DNA of 64,000 nt. Source: Nostoc sp. XA010. GTDB taxonomy: Bacteria > Cyanobacteriota > Cyanobacteriia > Cyanobacteriales > Nostocaceae. The position numbers and the translations under genes were made by a program. The stretch is from the NCBI RefSeq assembly GCF_020829625.1, contig NZ_JAIVFX010000020.1, positions 42,756 to 106,755 on the forward strand, read 5' to 3'. The notes beneath the pieces were generated by a model. That model was not told the DNA's origin. It saw only the letters and a list, made by a program, of their open reading frames with translations, and ran no database searches. How positions within the stretch are numbered: position 1 is the first letter of the stretch; each line of letters starts with the position of its first letter. Below, piece after piece: positions 53,118 through 62,533 of the stretch.

Positions 53118-54080
53118 TTAATGATCTACGAGGCGTTTAGCACGTTTATCCTCATACATTAGCTGGTCAGCCTCTTCTATCAATTGTTCTAGTGAAACGT
53201 TTTCATTTAAGACCGATTGTGACACACCAACACTTATGGATAGTTGATATGGGTAATTATGCTCTTGATTAAAGCGATTAATATTTGCTTGCAATCGAGG
53301 ATAAATTTCATCTGTATTCCTGGACTGGACATGAACTAATATTACAAACTCGTCTCCTCCTAGACGGGCAATAATATCCGAATCCCGAAAGGTTTGCTTT
53401 AGTAATTGGGCTGTGTCAAGGATCATTCTGTCTCCTACTTCATGTCCTAGAGAGTCATTAATCTGCTTTAAACCATCTATATCAACAAACAAAACGCAGC
53501 AGAACATTTGTATGCGTTGGAGAATTTTGAATTGCTGATTTGCCTGCCAAAAGAAACCACGTCGATTATTTAGTCCTGTCAACTCATCAGTTAGGGATAG
53601 CTCCCTTACCTCTGCTTCAGCCTTTAGGCGCTGCTTAATTTCATCCTCTAGGCGTTGATTTTGTTCAAGAAGTTGTTGGTATTGCTGTTTAATGAGTAGC
53701 TGGTTTTTGACTCGCATTAGCACTTCAACTTCTTCAAAGGGCTTGGTGATATAGTCTTGTCCACCTAGTTCAAATGCCTGCAATTTATCATTGATTTGGT
53801 CAAGGGCACTAATAAAAATAATCGGAATTTGATCTGTTATTTTTGATATTTTCAATCGTTGACAAACCTCATAGCCATTCATTTCGGGCATATTGATGTC
53901 AAGCAGAATCAGATCCGGGGGATGTCGAGAAGCAGCTTGCAATGCCATTCTCCCGTTGAGGGATTTGCGGATTATATAACCCTGCGACTCTAATATTTTG
54001 GCTAACAATCGTAGATTGTCGGGGGTATCATCCACGATTAAGATATTTGTTTCCGAAGCAGATTTAAGTAAATTAGGCAT
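53118..54080 (-). CDS. response regulator with GGDEF output
   Basis: 320 residues. Receiver domain residues 10-130: acidic VDDT, phosphoacceptor Asp in LILLDINMPEMNGYEV, Lys in DYITKPFEEVEV. A short coiled linker leads to a GGDEF domain (about 165-315) with ARLGGDEFVIL intact and an I-site RDSD before it. It should be a phosphorylation-controlled diguanylate cyclase. It is a neighbour of the hybrid phytochrome kinase across the DUF4058 gene on the same strand, so that kinase is a candidate partner. The start is ATG at 54080. Confidence 0.93.
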   Translation of the reverse strand: MPNLLKSASETNILIVDDTPDNLRLLAKILESQGYIIRKSLNGRMALQAASRHPPDLILLDINMPEMNGYEVCQRLKISKITDQIPIIFISALDQINDKLQAFELGGQDYITKPFEEVEVLMRVKNQLLIKQQYQQLLEQNQRLEDEIKQRLKAEAEVRELSLTDELTGLNNRRGFFWQANQQFKILQRIQMFCCVLFVDIDGLKQINDSLGHEVGDRMILDTAQLLKQTFRDSDIIARLGGDEFVILVHVQSRNTDEIYPRLQANINRFNQEHNYPYQLSISVGVSQSVLNENVSLEQLIEEADQLMYEDKRAKRLVDH

Positions 54081-54111
54081 AGGGAGAATGGGAAAAATTC
54101 TTAACCAATTA

Positions 54112-54900
54112 CTAATTATTCCTTAACCCTCGTTCCCGTAAAAGGCTATCAGACCATACAGCATCTTCTGGTTTTAGGGGTGGTACTGATTCTTGATTAT
54201 AATCAATTGCCAAGTAATATCTTGCACGATTGTATACGCCATGCAATAAAGATTGCAAATCTACAATTGGTTCTGTATCTTCTGACTGCAACGGTAATGG
54301 AAATACGGGAATCGTTTCTCTGATGCTAAAGCCGTATAATTTCGCTTGAGGACGTCTTTCACTTCTGCTAACAATAATTTGATAATCTGTTACAGGAACT
54401 TCCCCTAAAATTGACATGGGTTTTCCACTTCTGAGTAAATCAATTTCGATTAAGTGAGAAAGACTAGCTAAAACTTGTTTGCGTTTCCGTTGATAGGCTT
54501 TTCTACCTTCGCCTGGACGTTTATTTTTAGGAGATAAAACTTCGATAGATGTCACCACAAAACCTGTAGAAACTTCTCGAATTTCTAAGTAATTTTCCGT
54601 AATATGTTCAGGTAAAGGTATCATCACAGTCATACCTTCTGATATCGCTGTTTGGCTAGCAGTTGATGAGTATTGCTGCGGTGATTTTTGTTGAGAAAAA
54701 ACATAAACATCAGGTATACCAACTAATACAGAATCGGAGTCATCACTTAAATAAATACGTTGTTCAATTGCAACTCGATACTGTGGGGGAATATTTTCCT
54801 CAATAGTATCTGCGATCGCTGTAATTAATCGATGATGTACTTCTGACCAGAACACAGGATTTTCTAAATAAGGATTCATTCCGGGAAATGGAGAATTCAT
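54112..54900 (-). CDS. DUF4058 family protein
   Basis: 262 residues. Starts with the family signature MNSPFPGMNPYLENPVFWSE and continues HRLITAIADTIEENIPPQYR and YLEIREVSTGFVVTSIEVLSP. DUF4058 is a cyanobacterial family of unknown function; its middle part recalls PD-(D/E)XK-like folds as in Uma2. It lies between the GGDEF regulator gene (31 bp) and the phytochrome gene (36 bp), all co-directional, so the three may be one transcript. Confidence 0.88.
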   Translation of the reverse strand: MNSPFPGMNPYLENPVFWSEVHHRLITAIADTIEENIPPQYRVAIEQRIYLSDDSDSVLVGIPDVYVFSQQKSPQQYSSTASQTAISEGMTVMIPLPEHITENYLEIREVSTGFVVTSIEVLSPKNKRPGEGRKAYQRKRKQVLASLSHLIEIDLLRSGKPMSILGEVPVTDYQIIVSRSERRPQAKLYGFSIRETIPVFPLPLQSEDTEPIVDLQSLLHGVYNRARYYLAIDYNQESVPPLKPEDAVWSDSLLRERGLRNN

Positions 54901-54936
54901 AGTTTAACTATCCTGAAATGAGGGATTGGGATGATT

Positions 54937-57900
54937 CTAAATTAATTCTCTTCTTTTCCATTCCTTTTCCGCTTCGCAGCAGCACTTCGCTATCGCCTCC
55001 ATCTGGAAGTTATCCACCAGATATTTCAGAGCATCGGCAAGAACTTGCTCCTGGTTGGGGATTTGGGCGATGAGATTGTAGAGTTGGGCATCGTTGAGAT
55101 CCAGGGCTGCTTGATTTGCCTGAATAATCCACTCTGGCGACATTACTTGTAAATCTTTGGCGGTTAGGGATTTCTGAAGTAAGGTTTGCTGGTCTAACTC
55201 CGGTAAAGCTTCTTCGCGGTAGCGGTAGCGGACTTCCAAGTAGTGTGCAATCCGATCAAATAGGATAGCTTCTGTAAATGGTTTAGTGATGTGGTCATTG
55301 CAGCCTGCTTGAATGCTGGTGTTATAGTCTTCCTCAAAGGCATAGGCTGTCACCGCAATAATCACCACGTCTTTACCTGCTTCCCTCCCTCGAATTTGCC
55401 GAGTAGTTTCGTAGCCATCGATCATGGGCATTTGAATGTCCATTAAAATCAGGTGGGGATGCCATTCTGACCAGAGTGCGATCGCCTCCTTTCCGTTCTC
55501 AGCTGCACAGACCTCGAACCCAACTAATTCTAATAGCCTGACGAGCAACAGACGATTTTCTCTCAAGTCTTCCGCCACCAGAATCCGATAAGTGGGCTGT
55601 CCTGGTTCTAGACCGATAACAGTGCGAGTCGTTTCTGGCGCAATGATATCCACTGAGCTTACCAGACTCAGTAAAACCTCACAAATGAAGGTTGACTTCT
55701 GATTCAGGGTGCTTCGCGCTGTAATATCACCACCCATTAAACGGGCAAACTGACGGCTAATCGATAAGCCTAAGCCTGTACCTTGAACATCGCGACCTGG
55801 TTTTGTTTGCGTGAAGGCTTCAAACACAGCCTCAATATCGGACTGAGCGATACCACATCCAGTGTCTTCAACTTCCAGATGAAGGGTGATAATTGGTTTG
55901 AAATCATCGCTAGAAATTGAATCAAGGGAGTAGATGCTACCCACTCTCCCGGTAAAAGCTCGGAATCGCAGGGTGACACTGCCTGTTGTCGTAAATTTGA
56001 TCGCATTGCTTAATAGGTTGAGCAGAATTTGGAGCAGTTTTGATTCGTCACCATAGACATAGCAAGGAACGCTGGGATGCTGCTCTGTGATCAGATTAAT
56101 TCCTTTCTCCAAAGCTTTGAGAGCAACCATATCTCTAATCGAGTGGATTAGCTGATGCAAATCGAAAGAGTTTTCCGTTAACTGTAACTGCTCCGCTTCA
56201 ATTTTGGACATTTCCAGCACATTGTTGATCAGATTTAGCAAGTGTTTTCCACTGCGGCTGATGATGCCTAAATCTTCTTGAAACTCAGATGGAATCTTCT
56301 CGCTACGATTCATCAATTGAGTAAATCCCAAAATAGCATTCAGGGGAGTCCGCAGTTCGTGGCTCATTTTAGCGAGGAACTGGCTTTTGGCGCGGCTGGC
56401 GATCGCAGCTTGTTCTGCGGCTTGTTCTAGGGCGATCTGGGAAAACTCTAGCACTGCCAACATCAGCGTATTTCGCATCTCAGTAGCGGCTTCCACTTCC
56501 GCGACCTCCCAAGGCAAGGAAGTTTCCCGCACGGTTTCCTTCCACATTTCAAACGACTTTCGGGGACACAATTGCATCTGTCCAATTTCATTAATTGTTA
56601 CCGCATCCTGCGGGTTGCCCGCCCAATTCACCGTCTGGATTTGCTCCGGTCGAAACCAGATAATGTGGTAAGACTTTTGTTTGACATGGTTGAATAAAAT
56701 TGAAATTGCCAGAATGCCGCTAGCTTGATCTTTGAATGCTTTCGCATCTAGATATAAATCTGAGAGAGAATCGGTAGCAAACACTCGTTCCCCCTTGTGT
56801 TGCACCAACCACGTCAAAAGCTCCTCCACCTGGGTAGCCGATGGCGTTTGACCAACTAATGTCAGATGACCGTCAAGTAAAATCGCGGCTCCTTGAGCAT
56901 GAACTAGATCCAGCAATTGAGAAGTATTTCGGATCAACACTTGCTCAATCAAATTGGACTCCTGCAATAACGTCTGTTGCAATTCATCCTGAATTGCTTT
57001 CACCTCCGTTCGGTAAACATCCAATTCTCGTTCTTGCTGATGCACCAGTTCAATCGAGGCAAACTGTCCTAAAAATTCACAGGCTTTGCGAGTATCATAA
57101 TCCACTAGTTTAGGGCTGTAGTGGTGACAGGCAATTAATCCCCAAAGTCCTTTATCGTTGATCAACGAAATCGTCATCGACCCAGCAACCCCCATATTCT
57201 GTAGGTATTCAATGTGAAAGTGAGACACTCCTCGTAACACAGCATTACTCAAATCAAGGGGTGTATCCGTCAGAGGATGGTTAGTGGGAATCAGGCAGAC
57301 ACGGATGTAATTGATATCGGGAATGAATCGCACCCACTTGCGGCAAAACAACTTGCGGGCTGGCGCGGGAATGTCTATTGCCAAATAGTGCAGTCCCAAG
57401 TAGCTTTCTAGATGGCTCTGTTTCTCCTCCGCAATCACCACACCACTGTCGTCTGCCTGAAAGCGGTAGATCATAACCCGATCAAAGCCAGTCATTGCTT
57501 TTACCTCTCTGGCAAGGGTTTGAGCTAAATTCGTCAGGTTAGTGGCATTACGGAAATTGGCGATCACGGCTTGCAGGCGGTGATATGATTGGATTGAATC
57601 GATGCTTTTGAGCGATCGCACAGGTTCTAGTTCCAGGATCAACCCATCTACTATCCGGTGCATCACACCTCTAAATGTCTGATTTTTCCGTTGCCCATCA
57701 GTCTGGGCAACCCGCCGCGTTTTTAGATCAAACGGATTGCAAAGCTCCAGGTTATCTTCAGCTAGATAGTCAGCAATTCGCTGCACTTGAGCGCCAGAAA
57801 ACAACCGTTGTAAGGGTTGACCCAGCAATGCTTCTGCCGAAATCCCAAAAAACTGTTCCACATTTTCACTAATCTGCAAGATTGTTAGCTGTGGCTCTTG

Positions 57901-58026
57901 CAGCATCAGCAACATTCCATGTGGCTGAATATAACCGGGAGCATACACCGATTCATTGCTGCACACTTCTAAAGCCGTCAGTATAGGAGTGAGTAAGGAG
58001 AGTGAAATAGGATTTGGTAACTGCAT
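54937..58026 (-). CDS. bacteriophytochrome-type hybrid histidine kinase
   Basis: 1029 residues. PAS (about 15-125), GAF (about 145-310), PHY (about 320-500), HisKA with FLAKMSHELRTPLNAILGF (about 545-565), HATPase with DTGCGIAQSDI and GTGLGLSISRQFARLMGG, then a receiver domain with LILMDIQMPMIDGYE, and a short tail. The PHY tongue motif PRKSF is present. The normal cyanobacterial GAF cysteine is absent (the site reads SHFHIEYLQNMGV), but an N-terminal Cys (about residue 22) precedes SNESVYAPGYIQPHG as in biliverdin-binding bacteriophytochromes. It is therefore likely a red/far-red sensor using biliverdin, similar to CphB types. Confidence 0.93.
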   Translation of the reverse strand: MQLPNPISLSLLTPILTALEVCSNESVYAPGYIQPHGMLLMLQEPQLTILQISENVEQFFGISAEALLGQPLQRLFSGAQVQRIADYLAEDNLELCNPFDLKTRRVAQTDGQRKNQTFRGVMHRIVDGLILELEPVRSLKSIDSIQSYHRLQAVIANFRNATNLTNLAQTLAREVKAMTGFDRVMIYRFQADDSGVVIAEEKQSHLESYLGLHYLAIDIPAPARKLFCRKWVRFIPDINYIRVCLIPTNHPLTDTPLDLSNAVLRGVSHFHIEYLQNMGVAGSMTISLINDKGLWGLIACHHYSPKLVDYDTRKACEFLGQFASIELVHQQERELDVYRTEVKAIQDELQQTLLQESNLIEQVLIRNTSQLLDLVHAQGAAILLDGHLTLVGQTPSATQVEELLTWLVQHKGERVFATDSLSDLYLDAKAFKDQASGILAISILFNHVKQKSYHIIWFRPEQIQTVNWAGNPQDAVTINEIGQMQLCPRKSFEMWKETVRETSLPWEVAEVEAATEMRNTLMLAVLEFSQIALEQAAEQAAIASRAKSQFLAKMSHELRTPLNAILGFTQLMNRSEKIPSEFQEDLGIISRSGKHLLNLINNVLEMSKIEAEQLQLTENSFDLHQLIHSIRDMVALKALEKGINLITEQHPSVPCYVYGDESKLLQILLNLLSNAIKFTTTGSVTLRFRAFTGRVGSIYSLDSISSDDFKPIITLHLEVEDTGCGIAQSDIEAVFEAFTQTKPGRDVQGTGLGLSISRQFARLMGGDITARSTLNQKSTFICEVLLSLVSSVDIIAPETTRTVIGLEPGQPTYRILVAEDLRENRLLLVRLLELVGFEVCAAENGKEAIALWSEWHPHLILMDIQMPMIDGYETTRQIRGREAGKDVVIIAVTAYAFEEDYNTSIQAGCNDHITKPFTEAILFDRIAHYLEVRYRYREEALPELDQQTLLQKSLTAKDLQVMSPEWIIQANQAALDLNDAQLYNLIAQIPNQEQVLADALKYLVDNFQMEAIAKCCCEAEKEWKRRELI

Positions 58027-58542
58027 AGTTGAGGTAAGCGGTTTTGGAAATCAAAAAATTGTGAATCTAAGTTGAAAATTAAGACAAGGAGAATTGCCTT
58101 TAATCAGTTGAAGGATTTGCTTAAACTGATACTCAGTAAATCAAAAAGTTTTTTTTCAAAAGAGCGAGGTCTAAGTTGGGTTATGCCTATGCTAAACTTT
58201 GTAATTTAGAATACATCTTAGCCTAACCATCTAAGTGAAATTTCAATTTATGTCATTTTTTAGCAATAAAAAATATAACCTTTGTATATCAAGGGTTATA
58301 AGCAAAAATATGCGACATCATTTTGTGAAATAGCGAGATTTAATTTATTAATATATAAGTGCGTATGAATACTTGGATAAAGAGTTTTTACTCAATTAAT
58401 TCAGGTTCCTATTTTCTATTAATTCGTAAGTCCTAGAGTTAATGTTTTAGTCTCTAACTGAACGCTATTGTTTAATATTCAGGACTTTTACCAATTTGTA
58501 ATTTCTGAGTTACGAATTACGAATTAGCACAAGTCCTATTGT
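58027..58542. other. intergenic region between phytochrome gene and pyrE
   Basis: About 515 bases, AT-rich, holding the phytochrome promoter. ACGAATTACGAATTA direct repeats occur just before the pyrE stop (58513-58530). No gene or RNA recognised. Confidence 0.5.
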
Positions 58543-59166
58543 TTATAAATTCGCAAGTTGTCGGAAGCGTTCCTGAACTTCTTGAATCGAAAACAAAGTT
58601 TCAAACTTCAAGCCGGCTGACTGGTACAACTCACCTCCTCCTTGCTGTCGGTCTACCAGTGAAATTACTTGATTAACGGTATAACCTGCATCTTTAAGAC
58701 GCTCAACCGCTTTTAAAGCAGATTGCCCAGTTGTGACCACATCTTCCAAAACTACAACTTTCGCACCTTCTGGTAAGGTGGGGCCTTCTATATAAGCTCT
58801 CGTCCCATAACCCTTGGCTTCTTTGCGAATAATCAGCGCTGGTATCGGGCGGTTTTCATAAACAGAAACTACACTCACTGCTGTCACCATTGGGTCAGCC
58901 CCCATTGTTAAACCACCTACAGCCTGTGTATCTAGAGGTAATAAAGGGAACAGTAAACGTCCGACTGCCAAAGCGCCTTGAGGATGGAGTGTTACCTGTG
59001 TCTTGTTGACGTAATAAGAACTACGTAGCCCAGAAGAGAGGAGAAAATCACCTTCTTGATAAGCAAGTTGGCAAAATAAATCTAGTAGCTTATGGCGCAA
59101 GGTAATCAAATCAGAAGTGGTTGCCCAAATATCTGGGTGGGTAAGAGTTTCAGTAGGATACGTCAT
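58543..59166 (-). CDS. pyrE: orotate phosphoribosyltransferase
   Basis: 207 residues. It converts orotate and PRPP into OMP in pyrimidine synthesis. The PRPP loop is VVVLEDVVTTGQSALKAVE (about residues 133-151), and LIIRKEAKGYGTRAYIEG (about 108-125) is the flexible catalytic loop. Length and order fit the family. The last 159 bases are duplicated at 52774-52932. The gene is presumably functional, being complete and the only one visible. Confidence 0.96.
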   Translation of the reverse strand: MTYPTETLTHPDIWATTSDLITLRHKLLDLFCQLAYQEGDFLLSSGLRSSYYVNKTQVTLHPQGALAVGRLLFPLLPLDTQAVGGLTMGADPMVTAVSVVSVYENRPIPALIIRKEAKGYGTRAYIEGPTLPEGAKVVVLEDVVTTGQSALKAVERLKDAGYTVNQVISLVDRQQGGGELYQSAGLKFETLFSIQEVQERFRQLANL

Positions 59167-59267
59167 TACAAAACATTAAAAGTTGTGCTACACCAAAGGT
59201 TGAACTCATCAGAGTTCTGAAATTAAGCATAAATTAAGATTGCCCAAAATATTGAGGAGTTAGGAAC

Positions 59268-59702
59268 GTGGGTATAAAATTAAAACCCTTTGGTGGTTTA
59301 TTGGTACTGCTTACTGCTGGTATTGCTTTTCCCTCAGTTGCATCTGCCCAAACGGAAACCCCCAAAACTGAAACTACGAATGATGCATTTGAGCGAGCTT
59401 ATTTTCGTCACGATCGCAATTTCTACGAAAATGGTAGCCTCAAGCGCCAGCTAGACTCATTTCTAGGATCTGGTTCCAGTTTCGGTGGTTCCTTCCCAGA
59501 AAACGAAATTGCCCGCGATGCTCAGTTGCTTAACACTTTATATCATGATGTCCTGACTCAGCAAGTTGGCAACGATCCATACATTCGCACTCCTGATTTA
59601 CCAAATCCTTACGACACATCGCTGATGATGTCTCCTCGTTTGAATAGCAATAAACTCAAAGTAGGAACTGAATTCAGGTTTGAAACTTTACCACCTCGGT
59701 AA
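59268..59702 (+). CDS. exported hypothetical protein
   Basis: 144 residues from a GTG start at 59268 preceded by AGGAGTTAGGAAC. The signal peptide has the core GGLLVLLTAGIAFPSVASA (about residues 9-27), with cleavage before QTETP. The mature part is soluble and has the conserved-looking segments NDAFERAYFRHDRNFYENGS and ENEIARDAQLLNTLYHDVL, ending RFETLPPR. No family with a known role is recognised. Divergent from pyrE. Confidence 0.75.
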   Translation: MGIKLKPFGGLLVLLTAGIAFPSVASAQTETPKTETTNDAFERAYFRHDRNFYENGSLKRQLDSFLGSGSSFGGSFPENEIARDAQLLNTLYHDVLTQQVGNDPYIRTPDLPNPYDTSLMMSPRLNSNKLKVGTEFRFETLPPR

Positions 59703-59795
59703 TATTGGGGAGTGGGCAAGAAGCAGGAGAGCAACGGAGAAGAATTTTCCCCTCTCCCTCTTTTCAATGCCTAATGCCCTTTATCCCTTTATTAC
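59703..59795. repeat. heptamer-like repeat block
   Basis: AAGAAGCAGGAGAGCAACGG words followed by CCCCTCTCCCTCTTTTC and CAATGCCTAATGCCC; same word family as the other G-rich/C-rich blocks. It may end the upstream transcript. Confidence 0.7.
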
Positions 59796-59813
59796 TGCTT
59801 TTTGATCGTTCAG

Positions 59814-59886
59814 TGCGCCCTGCTGGAATCGAACCAGCCTGAAGACGAATTATGAGTTCGTTGCCTCCCCAATCGGCCAAAGGCGC
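59814..59886 (-). tRNA. tRNA with CAT anticodon (Met, or Ile2 if lysidine-modified)
   Basis: 73 bases on the minus strand. The acceptor stem GCGCCTT pairs with AGGGCGC (one G-U pair), the discriminator is A, the anticodon stem-loop is ACGAA-CTCATAA-TTCGT, and the T arm GCTGGTTCGATTCCAGC is standard. CAT can mean elongator Met or tRNA-Ile2; the sequence alone does not decide. It is not the initiator type by its base-paired acceptor end. Confidence 0.85.
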
Positions 59887-60180
59887 TTATTTTGTTGGCT
59901 TTCGGGTTCATAAGAGTCAATTACTTAAACTCTTAGGTTAACCTGATTTGCTAATTTTAGACTGAGGAAAATACCTCAACCACTGAGTTTAGCCAATTGC
60001 GTAATTATAGCACAGATTTACACCTCTGAATAATCGACAATAGCGTATCAGATTTTTATACTACATAATTTAATCATAAAATAGTGCAGACTAATATTGA
60101 TTAAGTTCCTTTAAGGATTGAGGTCAAAAGCTTCACTATTCTTAAATAGACCAGCATTCTATTGTGATAGCTTGTCAGCG

Positions 60181-60882
60181 ATGAAAATAAATTCTACTGT
60201 ACTTCTTACTTTGGTTTTGTTAATCCTGATGATGGGAGCAGGTTCTGTGAGTGCCCTTTTGGGGTTTGAACTAGGTAGTTCAGCACTTAAAGGCGTAACT
60301 ACACCAGATGGGCGTCCTACAACCAAATTTGCCAGTAATAAGGCAAATAGCTCCCAACAGACAGGGCTAGTGCTATTAAAAGAGGACGAAATTCTGAAAA
60401 TTGTCAAAGCGCGAATTGAGGGTAAGACCAAGGCTGCTAAATCGGAAAAGCTAGAGGACGATGATGAAGAAACCAATAGCAGCAGGCAGAAGCCAGAGGA
60501 AAAACCCCCAGCAGTAGTTGAAGAAAAACTCCAGCCAGGTTTTCCAGTTACAGCCTTGAGTGAGGGCGTAACCATGTCTGTACAATCTGTCCGCTACTCT
60601 GGTGGTGATTTGCTACTGAAAGTGAAAATGCAGAACAAAGGTAAAGATTCTGTCCGCTTCCTGTATAGTTTTTTAGATGTTACCGATGATAAAGGACGAA
60701 CCCTGAGTGCTAGTACAGAGGGTTTACCAACAGAATTGCCTGCAAATGGGCCAGCATTTACAGGTACAGTGAGCATTCCCACAGCTTTACTTGATGATGT
60801 CAAGAAAATATCACTTGCTCTTACTGATTATCCCGCTCAAGAATTGAAGCTAGAGGCATTGAATATTCCTGTAGAAAGGTAG
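60181..60882 (+). CDS. exported hypothetical protein with acidic linker
   Basis: 233 residues from the ATG at 60181. N-terminal hydrophobic segment (VLLTLVLLILMMGAGSVSAL) as signal or anchor, then a charged low-complexity linker (EKLEDDDEETNSSRQKPEEK), then a beta-rich domain (VTMSVQSVRYSGGDLLLKVK, LYSFLDVTDDKGRTLSASTE) that looks like a DUF4352-type immunoglobulin-like fold. Function unknown. It stands between a tRNA gene and the CNNM-type gene. Confidence 0.7.
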   Translation: MKINSTVLLTLVLLILMMGAGSVSALLGFELGSSALKGVTTPDGRPTTKFASNKANSSQQTGLVLLKEDEILKIVKARIEGKTKAAKSEKLEDDDEETNSSRQKPEEKPPAVVEEKLQPGFPVTALSEGVTMSVQSVRYSGGDLLLKVKMQNKGKDSVRFLYSFLDVTDDKGRTLSASTEGLPTELPANGPAFTGTVSIPTALLDDVKKISLALTDYPAQELKLEALNIPVER

Positions 60883-60892
60883 ATTGGGCAAT

Positions 60893-60975
60893 TTTAGATT
60901 TTAGATTTTAGATTGGGGACTTGGTACTAAGCAATTTACTTAGCCCCTAACACCCAAAACTTAATCCAAAATCCA
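60893..60975. repeat. TTTTAGA/TCCAAAA inverted words
   Basis: Consecutive TTTTAGA heptamers on the left and AATCCAAAATCCAAAA on the right, immediately ahead of the CNNM-type gene. The same class occurs at 16262-16302. Confidence 0.65.
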
Positions 60976-60978
60976 AAA

Positions 60979-62373
60979 ATGGAGGGCGTGAGTTTTACAC
61001 GAGCTTTGGTGGTGATTGGTTTTCCTAATTTAATTTGGACAGACGTGGCGCTACGGTTATTGTCAGTGCTACTGCTGATTGCCATAAATGCCTTTTTTGT
61101 GACGGCAGAATTTTCTATAGTGAGCGTGCGGCGATCGCGTATTCACCAGCTAGTTAAGGCTGGGGATGTTCCAGCGATCGCAGTCGAAATGCTACAACGT
61201 AGTATTGACAGACTACTATCTACCACTCAGTTAGGTATTACCCTTTCTAGTTTGGCATTGGGATGGATTGGCGAAAGTACGATTGTTGTGCTGGTTAATG
61301 CATGGTTAAAATCCTGGCCTTTACCAAGTAGCATGACTACTTTCCTGGCCCATTCTCTATCAATTCCCATTGCCTTTTTCTTGATTGCCTATTTGCAAAT
61401 TGTGATCGGAGAATTATGTCCTAAATCCTTAGCCATGCTGTACTCAGAACAGCTAGCTAGGTTTTTGGGTCCTTCGGTAAAAGCGATCGTGCGTTTTTTT
61501 GGCCCCTTCATCTGGATTCTCAACCAATCAACTCGTTTTTTATTGAGGATTTTTGGCATCCAATACACAGGTCAAGGCTGGAGGCCACCTGTGACTCCCG
61601 AAGAATTGCAATTGATTATCTCTACAGAATGGGGATCTACTGGTTTACAACGTGCGGAGCGAGAATTGCTCAATAATGTCTTTGAGTTTGGGGATGTTAT
61701 GGCCCAAGATGTGATGATACCGCGCACCAGTATTATCACGCTGCCAAAAGATGCTACCTTCCAGACATTACTCAAGGAAATGGCTGCTACTGGTTACTCT
61801 CGCTATCCCGTAATTGGTGAATCATTAGACGATGTTCACGGCATTGTTTATTTTAAAGATTTAGCACAACCTTTAGCTGTAGGAAAACTCAGTTTAGAGA
61901 CACAAATCCAACCTTGGATGCGTCCCGCTCGATTTGTTCCCGAACATACGTCCTTGAGTGAGCTTTTGCCAATGATGCAGCAAGAGAAACCAGCTATGGT
62001 TATGGTAGTGAATGAATTTGGCTCTACTGTAGGACTAGTGACAATCAAAGATGTCATTGCCGAAATCATTGGCGACGCCAGCGAATCTGAAAGCAGTGAC
62101 GACTTGATGATTCAGATGTTAGATGAGCATAAATTTTTAGTACAGGCCCAGATCAACCTCGAAGACCTCAACGAAGTTTTGCATCTCAATTTGCCCTTGA
62201 CAAGAGAATACCAAACACTAGGCGGCTTTTTACTGTATCAGTTACAGAAAATTCCGGCCAAAGGCGAAACCTTCCGGTATCAAAATCTCGAATTCACCGT
62301 GGTATCAATTGTTGGCCCACGCCTACATCAAATTCAACTGCAACGGTTACAAGAGTTAGGAGTTGAGAGTTAG
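60979..62373 (+). CDS. HlyC/CorC (CNNM) family membrane protein with CBS pair
   Basis: 464 residues. The transmembrane DUF21/CNNM domain takes about residues 20-200 (LLSVLLLIAINAFFVTAEFS, STTQLGITLSSLALGWIGES, FFLIAYLQIVIGELCPKS), two CBS domains about 220-340 (DVMIPRTSIITLPKDATFQ and MVMVVNEFGSTVGLVTIKD), and a CorC_HlyC domain at the end (YQTLGGFLLYQLQKIPAKGE). Such proteins are thought to export or sense magnesium or similar ions. The last residues ELGVES and the stop are written in a GGAGTTAG repeat. ATG start at 60979. Confidence 0.9.
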   Translation: MEGVSFTRALVVIGFPNLIWTDVALRLLSVLLLIAINAFFVTAEFSIVSVRRSRIHQLVKAGDVPAIAVEMLQRSIDRLLSTTQLGITLSSLALGWIGESTIVVLVNAWLKSWPLPSSMTTFLAHSLSIPIAFFLIAYLQIVIGELCPKSLAMLYSEQLARFLGPSVKAIVRFFGPFIWILNQSTRFLLRIFGIQYTGQGWRPPVTPEELQLIISTEWGSTGLQRAERELLNNVFEFGDVMAQDVMIPRTSIITLPKDATFQTLLKEMAATGYSRYPVIGESLDDVHGIVYFKDLAQPLAVGKLSLETQIQPWMRPARFVPEHTSLSELLPMMQQEKPAMVMVVNEFGSTVGLVTIKDVIAEIIGDASESESSDDLMIQMLDEHKFLVQAQINLEDLNEVLHLNLPLTREYQTLGGFLLYQLQKIPAKGETFRYQNLEFTVVSIVGPRLHQIQLQRLQELGVES

Positions 62374-62392
62374 GAGTTAGGAGTTAGGAGTT
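62353..62392. repeat. AGTTAGG heptamers across the end of the CNNM-type gene
   Basis: About five AGTTAGG/AGTTGAG units; the gene's stop codon is inside. Complementary TCCTAACT words are found at 62509-62534 next to the queC stop, so both can pair around the 120-bp spacer between the converging genes. Confidence 0.75.
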
Positions 62393-62533
62393 ATGAATTT
62401 TGACTCAATACGCTTGGGTTAAAGATTTTTGGTATGTAGAGAAGTTGCAATGCAACTTCTCTTGCATTGGATTTGGGGCTTAACTGAACTGTATTGGATT
62501 TTAAATCCTTACTTCTCACTTCTAACTCCTAAC

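Noticed and set aside
60118..60180. Longer start for the acidic-linker protein
   Set aside because: The signal-like segment follows the ATG at 60181; the earlier residues look random.
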